In this document: in pieces, positions 17,517 through 25,294 of the stretch
How the letters are laid out: the number at the start of each line of letters is the position of its first letter
How positions within the stretch are numbered: the first letter of the stretch is position 1
Program-made: the position numbers and the translations under genes
Source: DAOULT01 sp964646625
Lineage (GTDB): Bacteria > Chloroflexota > Anaerolineae > CAZYHC01
DNA length: 64,000 nucleotides
Direction: 5' to 3'
NCBI GenBank assembly: GCA_964646625.1
Contig: CAZYHC010000005.1
Location: 102,877-166,876 of the forward strand
The notes under the pieces: model-generated
What the model saw: only the letters and a program-made list of their open reading frames with translations
What the model was told of the DNA's origin: nothing
Database searches by the model: none

Positions 17517-18620
17517 TTAGTCGTTAGTCAGGGCGCGCCCGGTCTCGGCGTCGAACAGCAAGGTGTGGGCGGGGTCGAAGGCCAGCCACAAGGTCTGCCT
17601 GGGCTGCGCCCGAAACTCCGGCTCAGTCACGATCTGGAGGCGCGTCTCCAGCACGTCCACGCTGACGATTGTCATGTCGCCCAAAGGCTCGACCACAAAG
17701 ACCTCAGCCGGGATGGTGTGAGGCCCGGACTTTCCCAGCCCGATGTCAATGTAGAAGGGGCGGATGCCCAACGTCACGCGCGGCGGGATCGCGCCTCGTT
17801 GCGCCAGGGCTTCGCCGTGGGCGGGCAGTTCGATGGTGATGCCATTGTGCCTCAACGCGTGGCGCCCCTCTTCCTGCTGGCCGTACTCACACTCCAGGAA
17901 GTTCATGGGCGGCTCGCCTACGAAGCCTGCCACGAACGTATCGGCGGGGTTGTGAAAGATCTGGTCGGGTGTGCCCACCTGGCGGATCAGGCCCTGATCC
18001 ATCACGGCCACGCGGTCGGCTAAGGCCATGGCCTCCTCCTGGTCGTGCGTCACGTAGATCATGGTGTAGCCCAACTCGATGTGCAGGCGCTTGAGATAAG
18101 CGCGCATACGGCCGCGCTGGCGGGTGTCGAGGTGGGAGATGGGTTCGTCCATCAGGAAAACCCTGGGGGCACGGGTGAGCGCCCGGGCCAGCCCCACCGA
18201 CTGCTGCTGACCCCCGCTCAGGTGGGTGGGCATGCGGGCCAGCAGGTCGGTGATCTCCATGATGCCGGCGATCTCCCGCACGCGTTTGTCCACCTCGGCC
18301 TCGGACCACCTGGCCGCGCGCAAGGGGAAGGCCAGGTTCTCGTACACGTTCAGGGTCGGATACAAGGCGTAGGTCTCGAAGGCCATCGCCACGTTGCGCT
18401 CGCGGGGCCGCACCTTGTTGACCAGTTCCCCGTCGAAGTAGATGTTGCCGGCAGTGATCTCCTCCAGCCCGGCGATCATCCGCATCGTAGAGGACTTGCC
18501 GCAACCTGACGGGCCCAGGAAAGACATAAACTCCCCATCAGCAATGTCCAGGGAGATACCACACACCGCCTCCACGTCTCCGTACTTCTTCCACAGTTTT
18601 TCTAGCGTTACTGAAGCCAC
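17517..18620 (-). CDS. ABC importer ATPase (MalK/UgpC/GlpT-type)
   Basis: A 367-residue sugar-importer ATPase. Walker A GPSGCGKSS, Q-loop with ETYALYPTL, signature LSGGQQQSVGLARAL, Walker B LMDEPISHLD, switch His in THDQEEAM, and a C-terminal regulatory OB domain (about residues 240-367). GTG start with GGAGG nine bases upstream. Paired with a second ATPase immediately upstream, which suggests a heterodimeric motor as in the rhizobial glycerol importer GlpSTPQUV. It could also energise the two ATPase-less importers at 50903-54109 and 59901-63296; that is only a possibility. Confidence 0.9.
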   Translation of the reverse strand: MASVTLEKLWKKYGDVEAVCGISLDIADGEFMSFLGPSGCGKSSTMRMIAGLEEITAGNIYFDGELVNKVRPRERNVAMAFETYALYPTLNVYENLAFPLRAARWSEAEVDKRVREIAGIMEITDLLARMPTHLSGGQQQSVGLARALTRAPRVFLMDEPISHLDTRQRGRMRAYLKRLHIELGYTMIYVTHDQEEAMALADRVAVMDQGLIRQVGTPDQIFHNPADTFVAGFVGEPPMNFLECEYGQQEEGRHALRHNGITIELPAHGEALAQRGAIPPRVTLGIRPFYIDIGLGKSGPHTIPAEVFVVEPLGDMTIVSVDVLETRLQIVTEPEFRAQPRQTLWLAFDPAHTLLFDAETGRALTND

Positions 18621-18644
18621 CTCTAATCGCCTCCAGGTTGGTAG

Positions 18645-19754
18645 TTAGCTGGCCTTGGGCCGCGGGTGGGCGACGGCCAGCCCGTCGGCAAACACGTGAA
18701 GGTTGTCCGGACCGAGGTTCAGCCAGACCGTGTCCTTGACCTCGAACATGAGTTCGGGCGGCGTCACCACCTGTAACAGATTTTTGCCCAGTTTGGCCGT
18801 GAGAATGTTACGATGCCCCAGCGTTTCGGTCACATACACCTCGCCCGGCACGTTGTGTGTCTCGTCTGTCGAGGGTAATACAGTCACGTCGGTAGCCCGC
18901 ACGCCGAGCCGGAACGAATGGGGCAGGCCCTTTTCCTTAACGTAGGTCTCTACCTCCGGGCTTGCGGGCAAGCGGATGTCATTCTCAGGAAGGCAGAAAA
19001 CGGACTGGCCGCCTTCCACGGCGTACTCCATGTCCATGAAACTCATGGGCGGCTCGCCCACGAAGCCAGCCACGAACTCGTTGGCGGGCCGCTGGAAGAT
19101 CTCGTCTGGGGAGCCGAGCTGCATCAAATGTCCTTTGTTAATCACCACCACCCGGTCTGAGAGGGCCATGGCCTCGCGGGAGTCGTGCGTCACGTGGATG
19201 ACCGTGGCCTCCTTCTCGGCGCACATGGCTTTCAACTCGCCGCGCATGTGGTGGCGAAGCTTGGCGTCGAGGTGGGAGATGGGCTCGTCCAGCAGATAGA
19301 CGTCGGCCTCCCGGATGAGCGCCCGGCCCAGGGCCACCCGCTGCCGCTGGCCGCCGCTTAGAAAGCCGGGGCGGCGCTCGAGCAACTCGGCTATCTGCAA
19401 GATACCCGCCATGCGCTGCACGAGTCGCTGGATCTGGTCGTCGCCATACCTGCGCGCTCGCAGGGGGAAGGCCAGGTTATCATACACCGACAGGTGCGAA
19501 TAGAGGGCGTAGTTCTCGAAGACCATGGATATGTTGCGTTTCTCGGGGGGTACGTCCGTCAGCGGCTGTCCACGGAAGTGGACCTCCCCACTGGTCGGCT
19601 TCAGAATGCCGGCGATCAGGCGCAGGGTGGTGGTCTTGCCCGCACCTGCCGGACCGAAGATGACCAGGAACTCACACTCTTTGCAGGCGATGCTCAGGTC
19701 GTTGACGGCGACCGTTTTTCCGAACTTTTTGGTCAGAGAGCGCAGTTCCAGCAT
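18645..19754 (-). CDS. ABC importer ATPase (GlpS-like partner)
   Basis: A 369-residue ATPase. Walker A GPAGAGKTT, signature LSGGQRQRVALGRALI, Walker B LLDEPISHLDAKL, switch THDSREAM, and the same C-terminal OB-type domain. It differs enough from the ATPase at 17517-18620 to be a distinct subunit rather than a recent duplicate. Both share the uncommon DEPISHLD Walker B ending. Order binding protein, permease, permease, small membrane protein, ATPase, ATPase matches the content of the GlpSTPQUV glycerol system, so the cargo may be glycerol or another small polyol. Confidence 0.9.
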   Translation of the reverse strand: MLELRSLTKKFGKTVAVNDLSIACKECEFLVIFGPAGAGKTTTLRLIAGILKPTSGEVHFRGQPLTDVPPEKRNISMVFENYALYSHLSVYDNLAFPLRARRYGDDQIQRLVQRMAGILQIAELLERRPGFLSGGQRQRVALGRALIREADVYLLDEPISHLDAKLRHHMRGELKAMCAEKEATVIHVTHDSREAMALSDRVVVINKGHLMQLGSPDEIFQRPANEFVAGFVGEPPMSFMDMEYAVEGGQSVFCLPENDIRLPASPEVETYVKEKGLPHSFRLGVRATDVTVLPSTDETHNVPGEVYVTETLGHRNILTAKLGKNLLQVVTPPELMFEVKDTVWLNLGPDNLHVFADGLAVAHPRPKAS

Positions 19755-19757
19755 TGG

Positions 19758-19979
19758 CTATAACCTACCTTCCTCCTCTATAGCTTCGCCCATCTGAGCC
19801 GTCCGTGTAGCCCTGCGCCACCCCAGGTAGAAATAGATGCCGCCCACGATGGCGGCCACGACCAGGCCCGGCCCCACGCAGGCGACCATGGGGTCTAAGA
19901 ACTTGAGCCACACCAGACCCACGAAAATGGCAATCATGATAGACCAGAATACACGATCCCAAATATCAGCCAGAGACAT
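19758..19979 (-). CDS. Small two-helix membrane protein of the polyol importer
   Basis: A 73-residue protein with two hydrophobic segments (about residues 11-28 and 33-53) separated by a short loop and a charged C-terminal tail. Rhizobial glycerol ABC operons also encode a small membrane protein (GlpU, DUF2160) at this position, and that precedent is why I treat it as a real gene. Direct sequence kinship is not established by eye. GGAGGTG before the ATG, and it ends 3 bp before the ATPase start, so it is translated within the operon. Confidence 0.7.
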   Translation of the reverse strand: MSLADIWDRVFWSIMIAIFVGLVWLKFLDPMVACVGPGLVVAAIVGGIYFYLGWRRATRTAQMGEAIEEEGRL

Positions 19980-19994
19980 AGTTACACACCTCCG

Positions 19995-20852
19995 TTACCC
20001 GCGCACCGCGCCGAAGGTCAGGCCACGCACAATGTAGCGTTGCAGCAGGAGGGCGAAGATCAGCATCGGAAACACGCACACCGTGGCCGCCGCCGACAAC
20101 GGGCCCCACAATATGCCGCGCTGGGTCCAGAAGCCGGCCACCCCTACGGTGATGGTGCGAGCCACATCACGTGTCAGCAGGAAGGCGAAAAGAAACTCGT
20201 TCCAACTGAAGATCAGGCAGAAGATGGCCGTGACGGCGATGCCCGGGGCCGCCAGGGGCAACACCACCCGCCACAGCACCTGCAAACGCGAGTAACCATC
20301 CAGGCGCGCCGAATCCTCCAACTCCACAGGGATGTCCTGGAAGAAGGAGTGCAAGAGCCAGATAGCCAACGGGAGGTTAAACACGGTGTAACACACCACC
20401 AACGCACCCGGTCTATCCAGTCCCAGCGACAACGCCTGTCCGATGCTGGTGTTGCCGACCTCCTTGAAGATCACGAAGAAGGGGATGATCACAGCGATGG
20501 CCGGCATCATGCGGGTGGTGAGGATGAAAAACATCAGATTCCCAGCGCCCGGGTTGTAACGGGCGAAGCTGTAGGAGGCCAGGCAGCCCAGCACGATGAC
20601 CAGGCTCGTCGAGAGCAGCGACACGATCAGCGAGTTCTTGATGAACATGGCGAAGTTGGCCTTTTCGAAGGCGTAGACGTAGTTGGTGAGGGTAGGCTCA
20701 AACGTCCACTTCGGCGGGCGGGTGAGGATGTCTGGCGGCGGCTTGAACGAGGTGGTGATCATCCAGTAGATGGGAAACAGGAAAAAGATCAAAAGGGCGA
20801 TGACCAGCGTGTAGCGCACCAGATCGGCCATGGTAAAGGTTTTGGCTTGCAT
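19995..20852 (-). CDS. ABC sugar/polyol permease (MalG-type)
   Basis: A 285-residue inner-membrane permease with six predicted helices. The EAA loop reads DIPVELEDSARLDGYSRLQVLWRVVLPLAAPG in two short halves, ending in the conserved G-x-x-x-x-x-x-x-x-x-P pattern of sugar permeases. N-terminal PPKWTFEPTLTNY is typical of MalG-like subunits. ATG behind AAGGAGGAG. It lies 22 bp after the partner permease and 15 bp before the small membrane protein gene. Confidence 0.9.
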   Translation of the reverse strand: MQAKTFTMADLVRYTLVIALLIFFLFPIYWMITTSFKPPPDILTRPPKWTFEPTLTNYVYAFEKANFAMFIKNSLIVSLLSTSLVIVLGCLASYSFARYNPGAGNLMFFILTTRMMPAIAVIIPFFVIFKEVGNTSIGQALSLGLDRPGALVVCYTVFNLPLAIWLLHSFFQDIPVELEDSARLDGYSRLQVLWRVVLPLAAPGIAVTAIFCLIFSWNEFLFAFLLTRDVARTITVGVAGFWTQRGILWGPLSAAATVCVFPMLIFALLLQRYIVRGLTFGAVRG

Positions 20853-20874
20853 CGTTGGCTCCTCCTTAAGTTAA

Positions 20875-21813
20875 TTACGCGCGCCGCGCCCGCTCGGCCT
20901 GGACGCGCATCATCGAGCGCAGCGCCACGCCGGTGAACACAACCGTCACGTACAGGAACAAGAGTGATATCGCGCTCCCGTGATCCAGTCTGAAATACTT
21001 CAGGCCAATGCGGTACAGGTAATAGGTCAGGGTCTCGGTCGCCGTCCCCGGCCCGCCGTGGGACAGCGACAAAATGGCATCGTACAGGCGGATGGCATCA
21101 ATGGTGCGCAGCACGAAGACGAGCGTCAATACGGGCATCAGCATGGGGAAGGTGAGCCGCCGCAGTACCTGCCAGATTGACGCCCCGTCCAGTTCGGCGG
21201 CCTCGAAGGGCTCCTTGGGCAGCGATTGCAAACCGGCCAGCACGATGAGGGCCACAAAGGGCGTCCACTGCCAGATGTCGAACACGATCACGCTCGGCAT
21301 AGCCAGGTGGACGTCGCCCAGCCAGTTTTGTTCCGGGAGGCCCAGCGCCGACAGGATGCCGTTATAGACGCCGAAGTCGGGATGGTACATGTAGCGCCAC
21401 ACCAGGCCCACCGCGGCCGGCGCTGAGGCCAGGGGCAGTATCAGCAGGCTGCGCACAATGCCCTTGAACCAGCGCAGCTCATTCAGCAGGAAGGCAATCG
21501 CCACCCCCAACACCATCTCGATGCTGACGGCCCCAACGGCAAAGATGAGCGTGCGACGCGTTGATTCCCAGAAGATCCTATCATTCAGCGCAAAGCGGTA
21601 GTTGTCCAGGCCCACGTACGGCCCGATGCCCACCGCGCTGGTCAGGTCCACGTGGCGGAAGGAAAGGTCGATAGCGTAGAAGAGCGGAAAGAGCGCGAAG
21701 ATGATGATGATGACCATGGCCGGGGCGATGAGCAGGATCGAATACCAGGTATCCGACATCACTCTCTTCGGCGCCCTGGCGGCCGCAGGTGTCTCTGGAG
21801 TTGTTACATCCAT
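20875..21813 (-). CDS. ABC sugar/polyol permease (MalF-type)
   Basis: A 312-residue permease with six helices, EAA loop around PKEPFEAAELDGASIWQVLRR, and WLGDVHLAMPSVIVFDIWQWTPF, typical of the MalF-like partner in two-permease sugar importers. The start is set at the ATG at 21813 with AAGGAG seven bases upstream; a GTG two codons earlier is too close to that site. Separated from the binding-protein gene by 84 bp containing a strong hairpin. Confidence 0.9.
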   Translation of the reverse strand: MDVTTPETPAAARAPKRVMSDTWYSILLIAPAMVIIIIFALFPLFYAIDLSFRHVDLTSAVGIGPYVGLDNYRFALNDRIFWESTRRTLIFAVGAVSIEMVLGVAIAFLLNELRWFKGIVRSLLILPLASAPAAVGLVWRYMYHPDFGVYNGILSALGLPEQNWLGDVHLAMPSVIVFDIWQWTPFVALIVLAGLQSLPKEPFEAAELDGASIWQVLRRLTFPMLMPVLTLVFVLRTIDAIRLYDAILSLSHGGPGTATETLTYYLYRIGLKYFRLDHGSAISLLFLYVTVVFTGVALRSMMRVQAERARRA

Positions 21814-21831
21814 TCTCACACTCCTTGCCCC

Positions 21832-21868
21832 GAGGGCATGGGGCCCCGCATGGGAGCCCCATGCCCTC
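21832..21868 (-). promoter_or_regulatory. Stable intercistronic hairpin after the binding-protein gene
   Basis: Perfect 13-bp inverted repeat (GAGGGCATGGGGC at 21832-21844 and its complement at 21856-21868) with an 11-nt loop. It lies between the binding-protein stop and the permease start and is not followed by a T-run. Such hairpins protect upstream mRNA from 3' decay and reduce downstream expression. Confidence 0.75.
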
Positions 21869-21897
21869 TTGGGGAATGCTACGTTGCTATGTGGCTA

Positions 21898-23355
21898 CTA
21901 CTTCCTCATCTGGACGCTCTTGTCGAAGATGTACGGACACGGTACAGGGCTGTAGTCGACGCCCAGGTGGTCGTTGGGAATCTCGCACGGGCCGCCGCAA
22001 TGCAGCTCGATGGCTTCGGCCAGCTTCTGCATGGCTTCCTCGACCGAGTACTCGCCACTGGCGGCGGACGAGAACCAGGCGGTCTCCTCATCGTAGATCT
22101 TGCCACCCTGGGGCACGTAGTAGTAGTTGGGGTAGAAGTTGCACTCGGCGGTGTGATCGAGAACCTCCATCAGAGGCGGGAAGTGACCGGCCGCCAAGCG
22201 CCGACCCTCGAGGAATTCCGGATCGGTGAGGATGCTCATACGGCAGGTGCTGCCCCCGCCCTCGGCGAACTTGCGCTGCGCCACAGGGCCGGTGATCCAC
22301 TTGAGGAACTCCCAGGCCTGGTCGGGGTGCTTGCTGTCGGCGTTCAGGGCCAGCGTCAAAGCCCCAACCCAGGTATGAGCACCTGGCGAGGTGGCGGCGC
22401 AGATCTCGGCCCCAGGCACCTCGTCCTCGGTCTTGACCATGTTGGGCCACTGGTCGAGGTAGAAGGCCGCGGTTTGGGCGATCAAGCCCTGGCGCATCTG
22501 GCCCACGACCTCGTCATAGGCCGAGGTCAGCGCTCCCGGCGGCGCATGGGGCAACAACTTGTCTACGTAAAGGTGGACCGCTTCGAGGAAGCCCGGCTCG
22601 GTCGTGCCGGGCATGCCGTCGTCCTTGATCAGATCCTGGTCCTGCGTCCAGGCAATGGACATCATCTCGTCCTGAACGTGAGGGAAGCGACCCGCCATCA
22701 GGCCGATGCCGTAGAACTCCTCGTCGATGGTTTCGCCCTTGAGCATCTCGCCCGGCTTGCGATGGAAGAACTCGGCGATGTCGGCCAGTTGATCGTAGGT
22801 CTGTGGGACGTCCAGGGGGTAGCCGTACTTCTCCTCGAAGGCTGCCATCTCGCCGGGATCCTCGAACAGGTCGCAGCGATAGAAGTAGCCCATGGTGAAG
22901 GTGTAGTAGGGTAGCCCCCAGACCTTGCCCTTCCACCGGCATGAGGCCTCGATCAGAGCCGGGTGGATGTCCTCAAACTGGACCTCCTCAGGGTCGCTGG
23001 CGGCGATGTAGTCGTCCAGGGCAAGGATGTAGCCGCTGTTAGCGAACTCGGCCTTCCAGCCCACGTCGTAGGTGATGATGTCGTAGGCGCCGGTGTCGCC
23101 CACGAACTCGATGACTTGCTTCTCGTACAACTGGGAGAAGTCAATGTCGATAACCTCAACGTTCCAGCCCGTTTTCTCTTCGAACTCCTTGGCTACTTCC
23201 TCAGCCCAGTCGGTGTAGAAGCCAGCGATGGTGGCCCAGGTGATGGTCACCTCCTCCTGAGCCTGGACGCTCTTGTCGAAGGTGAACGGGCACAGCACCA
23301 TCGCCAGCATGACAATGACACCTACAACCCGCAACCAACGCAAATTGCTAGACAT
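21898..23355 (-). CDS. Extracellular solute-binding protein of the polyol-type ABC importer
   Basis: A 485-residue family-1 binding protein. N-terminal export signal about residues 1-32 with a hydrophobic core VVGVIVMLAMVL and a likely cut after SVQAQ. The mature part starts EEVTITWATIAGFY and has ITGPVAQRKFAEGGGSTCR near residue 355, a pattern of glycerol/sugar binding proteins. Good GGAGG site nine bases before the ATG. Odd: the last residues (CPYIFDKSVQMRK) repeat the signal-peptide end (CPFTFDKSVQAQ), and the DNA repeats too. The gene heads the importer part of the operon. Confidence 0.92.
   Translation of the reverse strand: MSSNLRWLRVVGVIVMLAMVLCPFTFDKSVQAQEEVTITWATIAGFYTDWAEEVAKEFEEKTGWNVEVIDIDFSQLYEKQVIEFVGDTGAYDIITYDVGWKAEFANSGYILALDDYIAASDPEEVQFEDIHPALIEASCRWKGKVWGLPYYTFTMGYFYRCDLFEDPGEMAAFEEKYGYPLDVPQTYDQLADIAEFFHRKPGEMLKGETIDEEFYGIGLMAGRFPHVQDEMMSIAWTQDQDLIKDDGMPGTTEPGFLEAVHLYVDKLLPHAPPGALTSAYDEVVGQMRQGLIAQTAAFYLDQWPNMVKTEDEVPGAEICAATSPGAHTWVGALTLALNADSKHPDQAWEFLKWITGPVAQRKFAEGGGSTCRMSILTDPEFLEGRRLAAGHFPPLMEVLDHTAECNFYPNYYYVPQGGKIYDEETAWFSSAASGEYSVEEAMQKLAEAIELHCGGPCEIPNDHLGVDYSPVPCPYIFDKSVQMRK
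21910..21943 (-). repeat. Direct repeat at the 3' end of the binding-protein gene
   Basis: The first 18 bases (21910-21927) are identical to 23263-23280, and the next 16 are similar. In the protein this makes a C-terminal FDKSVQ that copies the N-terminal signal region. Confidence 0.7.
23263..23296 (-). repeat. Direct repeat at the 5' end of the binding-protein gene
   Basis: Partner of 21910-21943, 1.35 kb away, in the same orientation and the same reading frame. It encodes the end of the signal peptide. Confidence 0.7.
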
Positions 23356-23446
23356 TGTTCCTTTCCTCCTTTTTCTCCTAATTCTTGTCTAACTCGAACT
23401 TTTTTCTTAGAGCAGTCAAGTTTGCTTTGCGTTCTGGTAGCTCTCC

Positions 23447-23456
23447 TCACCTCCTT
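23447..23456 (-). promoter_or_regulatory. Extended Shine-Dalgarno-like leader element (AAGGAGGTGA)
   Basis: A perfect ten-base complement of the 16S 3' end, 92 nt before the binding-protein start and not followed by a usable start codon. The same element is found before the other three binding-protein genes (27934, 54186, 63395). Confidence 0.6.
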
Positions 23457-23477
23457 CCCTTTCCTTTCTACGGGAGC

Positions 23478-23649
23478 GCCGGACCAGCTTATCCGATGCA
23501 CCGGCTCTCCCATCTGCAACGCTTGCACCACGCTGCATGAGGCCATGATGCCAGCGTTGGTCATCGACTCCCGACCATGGGGCTCCCAAGCGCGGTATCA
23601 TCACCACGTTGGGCAGCCCTAACAGAGGATTGTCTTCGGGCGGTTTCTT
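23478..23649 (-). pseudogene. Remnant of a D-2-hydroxyacid dehydrogenase C-terminus
   Basis: Just after the acetoacetate-decarboxylase-family gene, one frame reads PPEDNPLLGLPNVVMIPRLG, which matches the end of NAD-binding D-2-hydroxyacid dehydrogenases (usually ...PL-x-x-LPNV-x-x-TPH-x-G). After about 23581 the match continues in the +1 frame: HGRESMTNAGIMASCSVVQAL then QMGEPVHRIS, which resembles the usual 'M-x-x-M-A-x-x-N-V-x-x-x-L-x-G-E-P' tail. So there is a frameshift, the catalytic His has become Arg, and the rest of the gene is missing. This is a decayed fragment left in the operon. Confidence 0.6.
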
Positions 23650-23665
23650 TAGGGGGTAAGGTGCT

Positions 23666-24391
23666 TCACCCGTAGCGGTGCACAATCTTGCCCAGCGGCA
23701 GGTACAGGTCACCTTGACCGAAGAAGCCGCCGATGATGCGCTGGGGCTCAAGGATGTAGGTCGGATCAATCTCCGAGCGCTCGTAAACCACCGAAGCGCG
23801 CCCGCCGAAGAATTTGCCTTCCTGCGCCGTAAACTCGCCGGGGGTGAGGATCAACTGGCGCAGGGAGGGCTCGCCCTCCTCGGCGGCGGGAATGTACTTC
23901 AGCGAGAAGACGCCGCCCGTGCTCCAGGGCACCTCGTCCATGCTGGCCTCGTACTCAGGTACCACCAACGCTTTAAGAATCTGGTGCCCCAGGCGATCCA
24001 CCTGGCCGCGCACCGCTTCGTATTCGTGGTACAGTCCAATGTCAGCCATCTTCTTCTGGTAGCCCCAGATCTCGCGGCCGCCGGTCAGCGGCAGGTGCGA
24101 GTTGACGTACAGGAAGGGCTCGTAGTCGCCCTCGATGTCCCCAAACTTGACCTGCACGTAGATGGCCGCTTCCTTAAAGCCGCCCTGCGTGGTACCCAGC
24201 TCAAATTCCGAGACCCAGGTAATCACCACGTTGGTGCGCGGCTCCAGCGGCTCCGGGACCACGCGCCGCACGTTCGCGATGTCTGTCTCGTAGACGACCA
24301 ACTGGACACGCATGTCCTTCCAGACCAGGGGAGGTTTGCCGTACAGATAAGACACTACAGGATTGGTGTAGCCCCATTCTTCGACCTTCAT
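23666..24391 (-). CDS. Acetoacetate-decarboxylase-family protein
   Basis: A 241-residue ADC-like enzyme. Seen: GREIWGYQKKMADIGL, where Lys113-Lys114 correspond to the Lys115-Lys116 pair of clostridial ADC (the first forms the Schiff base), and FLYVNSHLPLTGG before it. Members decarboxylate beta-keto acids or carry out related Schiff-base chemistry such as aldol or hydratase reactions, so the exact reaction is open. The frame is open to 24508, but the ATG at 24391 has AAAGGAG upstream and fits family length. First gene of the cluster, driven by the strong promoter at 24589-24617. Confidence 0.82.
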   Translation of the reverse strand: MKVEEWGYTNPVVSYLYGKPPLVWKDMRVQLVVYETDIANVRRVVPEPLEPRTNVVITWVSEFELGTTQGGFKEAAIYVQVKFGDIEGDYEPFLYVNSHLPLTGGREIWGYQKKMADIGLYHEYEAVRGQVDRLGHQILKALVVPEYEASMDEVPWSTGGVFSLKYIPAAEEGEPSLRQLILTPGEFTAQEGKFFGGRASVVYERSEIDPTYILEPQRIIGGFFGQGDLYLPLGKIVHRYG

Positions 24392-24566
24392 TGGTGCCTT
24401 GCTCCTTTGCCCCTTATCTTCGGTCACGGTTTCGGCCTCAAGCGGCTGGCCTGAGCCCCCATCGTTGTCCTGGTTGACACTTATTCCACCAGTCCTTCGA
24501 CCGGCCAAGGCTCAACTATGATGATAGCCCGCCTGATAGGTTTATCACCCTCGACCGTTTTAGTAA

Positions 24567-24583
24567 TTGAAATGCGGTTTCAA
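24567..24583 (-). promoter_or_regulatory. Candidate operator TTGAAA-N5-TTTCAA
   Basis: A perfect inverted repeat of 6 bp with a 5-bp spacer, lying a few bases after the -10 box of the cluster promoter and so over the expected transcription start. That position suits a repressor site. The half-site resembles LacI- or GntR-type operators. No regulator gene for this cluster is in the window. Confidence 0.55.
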
Positions 24584-24588
24584 ATCCT

Positions 24589-24617
24589 ACTATAGCACAG
24601 AGTACAGGCATTGTCAA
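24589..24617 (-). promoter_or_regulatory. Sigma-70-type promoter of the 24391-to-714 cluster
   Basis: TTGACA (24612-24617), 17-bp spacer, TATAGT (24589-24594), reading leftward into the acetoacetate-decarboxylase-family gene. The predicted start lies near 24582, giving a leader of about 190 nt. Confidence 0.8.
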
Positions 24618-24667
24618 GTTTGACGTTCGTTGGCTCAGCCCTGGGCCATTCCCCGCCTACCCGTTTT

Positions 24668-24821
24668 CGGGTAGTCTCCCTCTTGGGTGTTGCTGGCTGA
24701 AGGATAGCAACTTTTGAACCGCAGAGCACGCAGAGATCGCTGAGAAATACAAGAAATACTCTGCGAACTCGGCGTTCTCAGCGGTAAAATGCTTAGCAAC
24801 ACTTTTGGGGGAGACTACCCG
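24668..24821. repeat. Composite palindromic element with nested CGCAGAG repeat
   Basis: Outer inverted ends CGGGTAGTCTCCC...GTGTTGCT (24668-24694) and their complement (24795-24821) enclose a CGCAGAG-type palindrome (24718-24785). A separate perfect hairpin CTACCCG-TTTT-CGGGTAG lies at 24657-24674. The right end contains the stop codon of the small gene that follows. It looks like a small mobile palindrome inserted in, or captured with, the older repeat. Confidence 0.6.
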
Positions 24822-25012
24822 TTTTCGAGGACGAACTTCTCAATCTCCTCGAGGTGGTCCAGGATGGCCCTGGCTTTCGTCAGACCGAAGGTGAAACCAC
24901 GTCCGCCGCCAATCGGCAAGGTAATTACGGGGTGGCCCTTGTATTCACCACGGGTAGCTTCGTAAAAGCCTGGCCGGTCGTTGCCCTCACCATTGTTTTC
25001 CTTCTCCATCAT
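24815..25012 (-). CDS. Small hypothetical protein
   Basis: A 65-residue frame with sequence features of a real small gene: a glycine-rich core LPIGGGRGFTFGLTKARAIL and a C-terminal amphipathic helix DHLEEIEKFV. AAGGAGGAG precedes the ATG at 25012. No family recognised. Its stop codon lies inside the right end of the palindromic element 24668-24821, so the element either trims or ends the gene. Transcribed away from the PQQ-type dehydrogenase gene. Confidence 0.55.
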   Translation of the reverse strand: MMEKENNGEGNDRPGFYEATRGEYKGHPVITLPIGGGRGFTFGLTKARAILDHLEEIEKFVLENG

Positions 25013-25095
25013 TTATTCCTCCTCCTTCTAAAATGATTGTAGGTGTTTATACCGTCTATCACTTCCGCCGGGGCAAGTGCGTCCATACTTCTGGT

Positions 25096-25129
25096 AGGTG
25101 CCTGGCACTTCCAAAAGTGCCAGGCACCT
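25096..25129. repeat. Perfect palindrome AGGTGCCTGGCACTT, copy 1
   Basis: A 15-bp perfect inverted repeat with a CCAA loop. The same 15-bp arms occur at 34523-34555 with a TGG loop. It is a dispersed hairpin repeat and may also stop transcription, although no T-run follows. Confidence 0.7.
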
Positions 25130-25158
25130 TCTCCGTGACCTCCGCAATTCAGAGGTCC

Positions 25159-25188
25159 TTGCGAATGAAGAGACAGTCATGTTATAAT
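25159..25188 (+). promoter_or_regulatory. Sigma-70-type promoter of the PQQ-type dehydrogenase gene
   Basis: TTGCGA (25159-25164), 18-bp spacer, TATAAT (25183-25188), about 105 nt before the chosen start. Confidence 0.65.
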
Positions 25189-25265
25189 AGAGCAGGCAAG
25201 GTAAAGTATAACAAGTAATCCCGCTGGAGGCAAGTCAGAGCTCCTGGCGGACATTTTGTTATCTC

Positions 25266-25293
25266 CTGGAGGTGCTATGCTGGAGGTGCTATG
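25266..25293 (+). repeat. Exact 14-bp tandem duplication of a ribosome-site/start cassette
   Basis: CTGGAGGTGCTATG occurs twice back to back. The first copy's ATG (25277) is in frame with the dehydrogenase. The second copy's ATG (25291) is out of frame, and the true start may be the ATG at 25295. Confidence 0.85.
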
Positions 25294-25294
25294 T

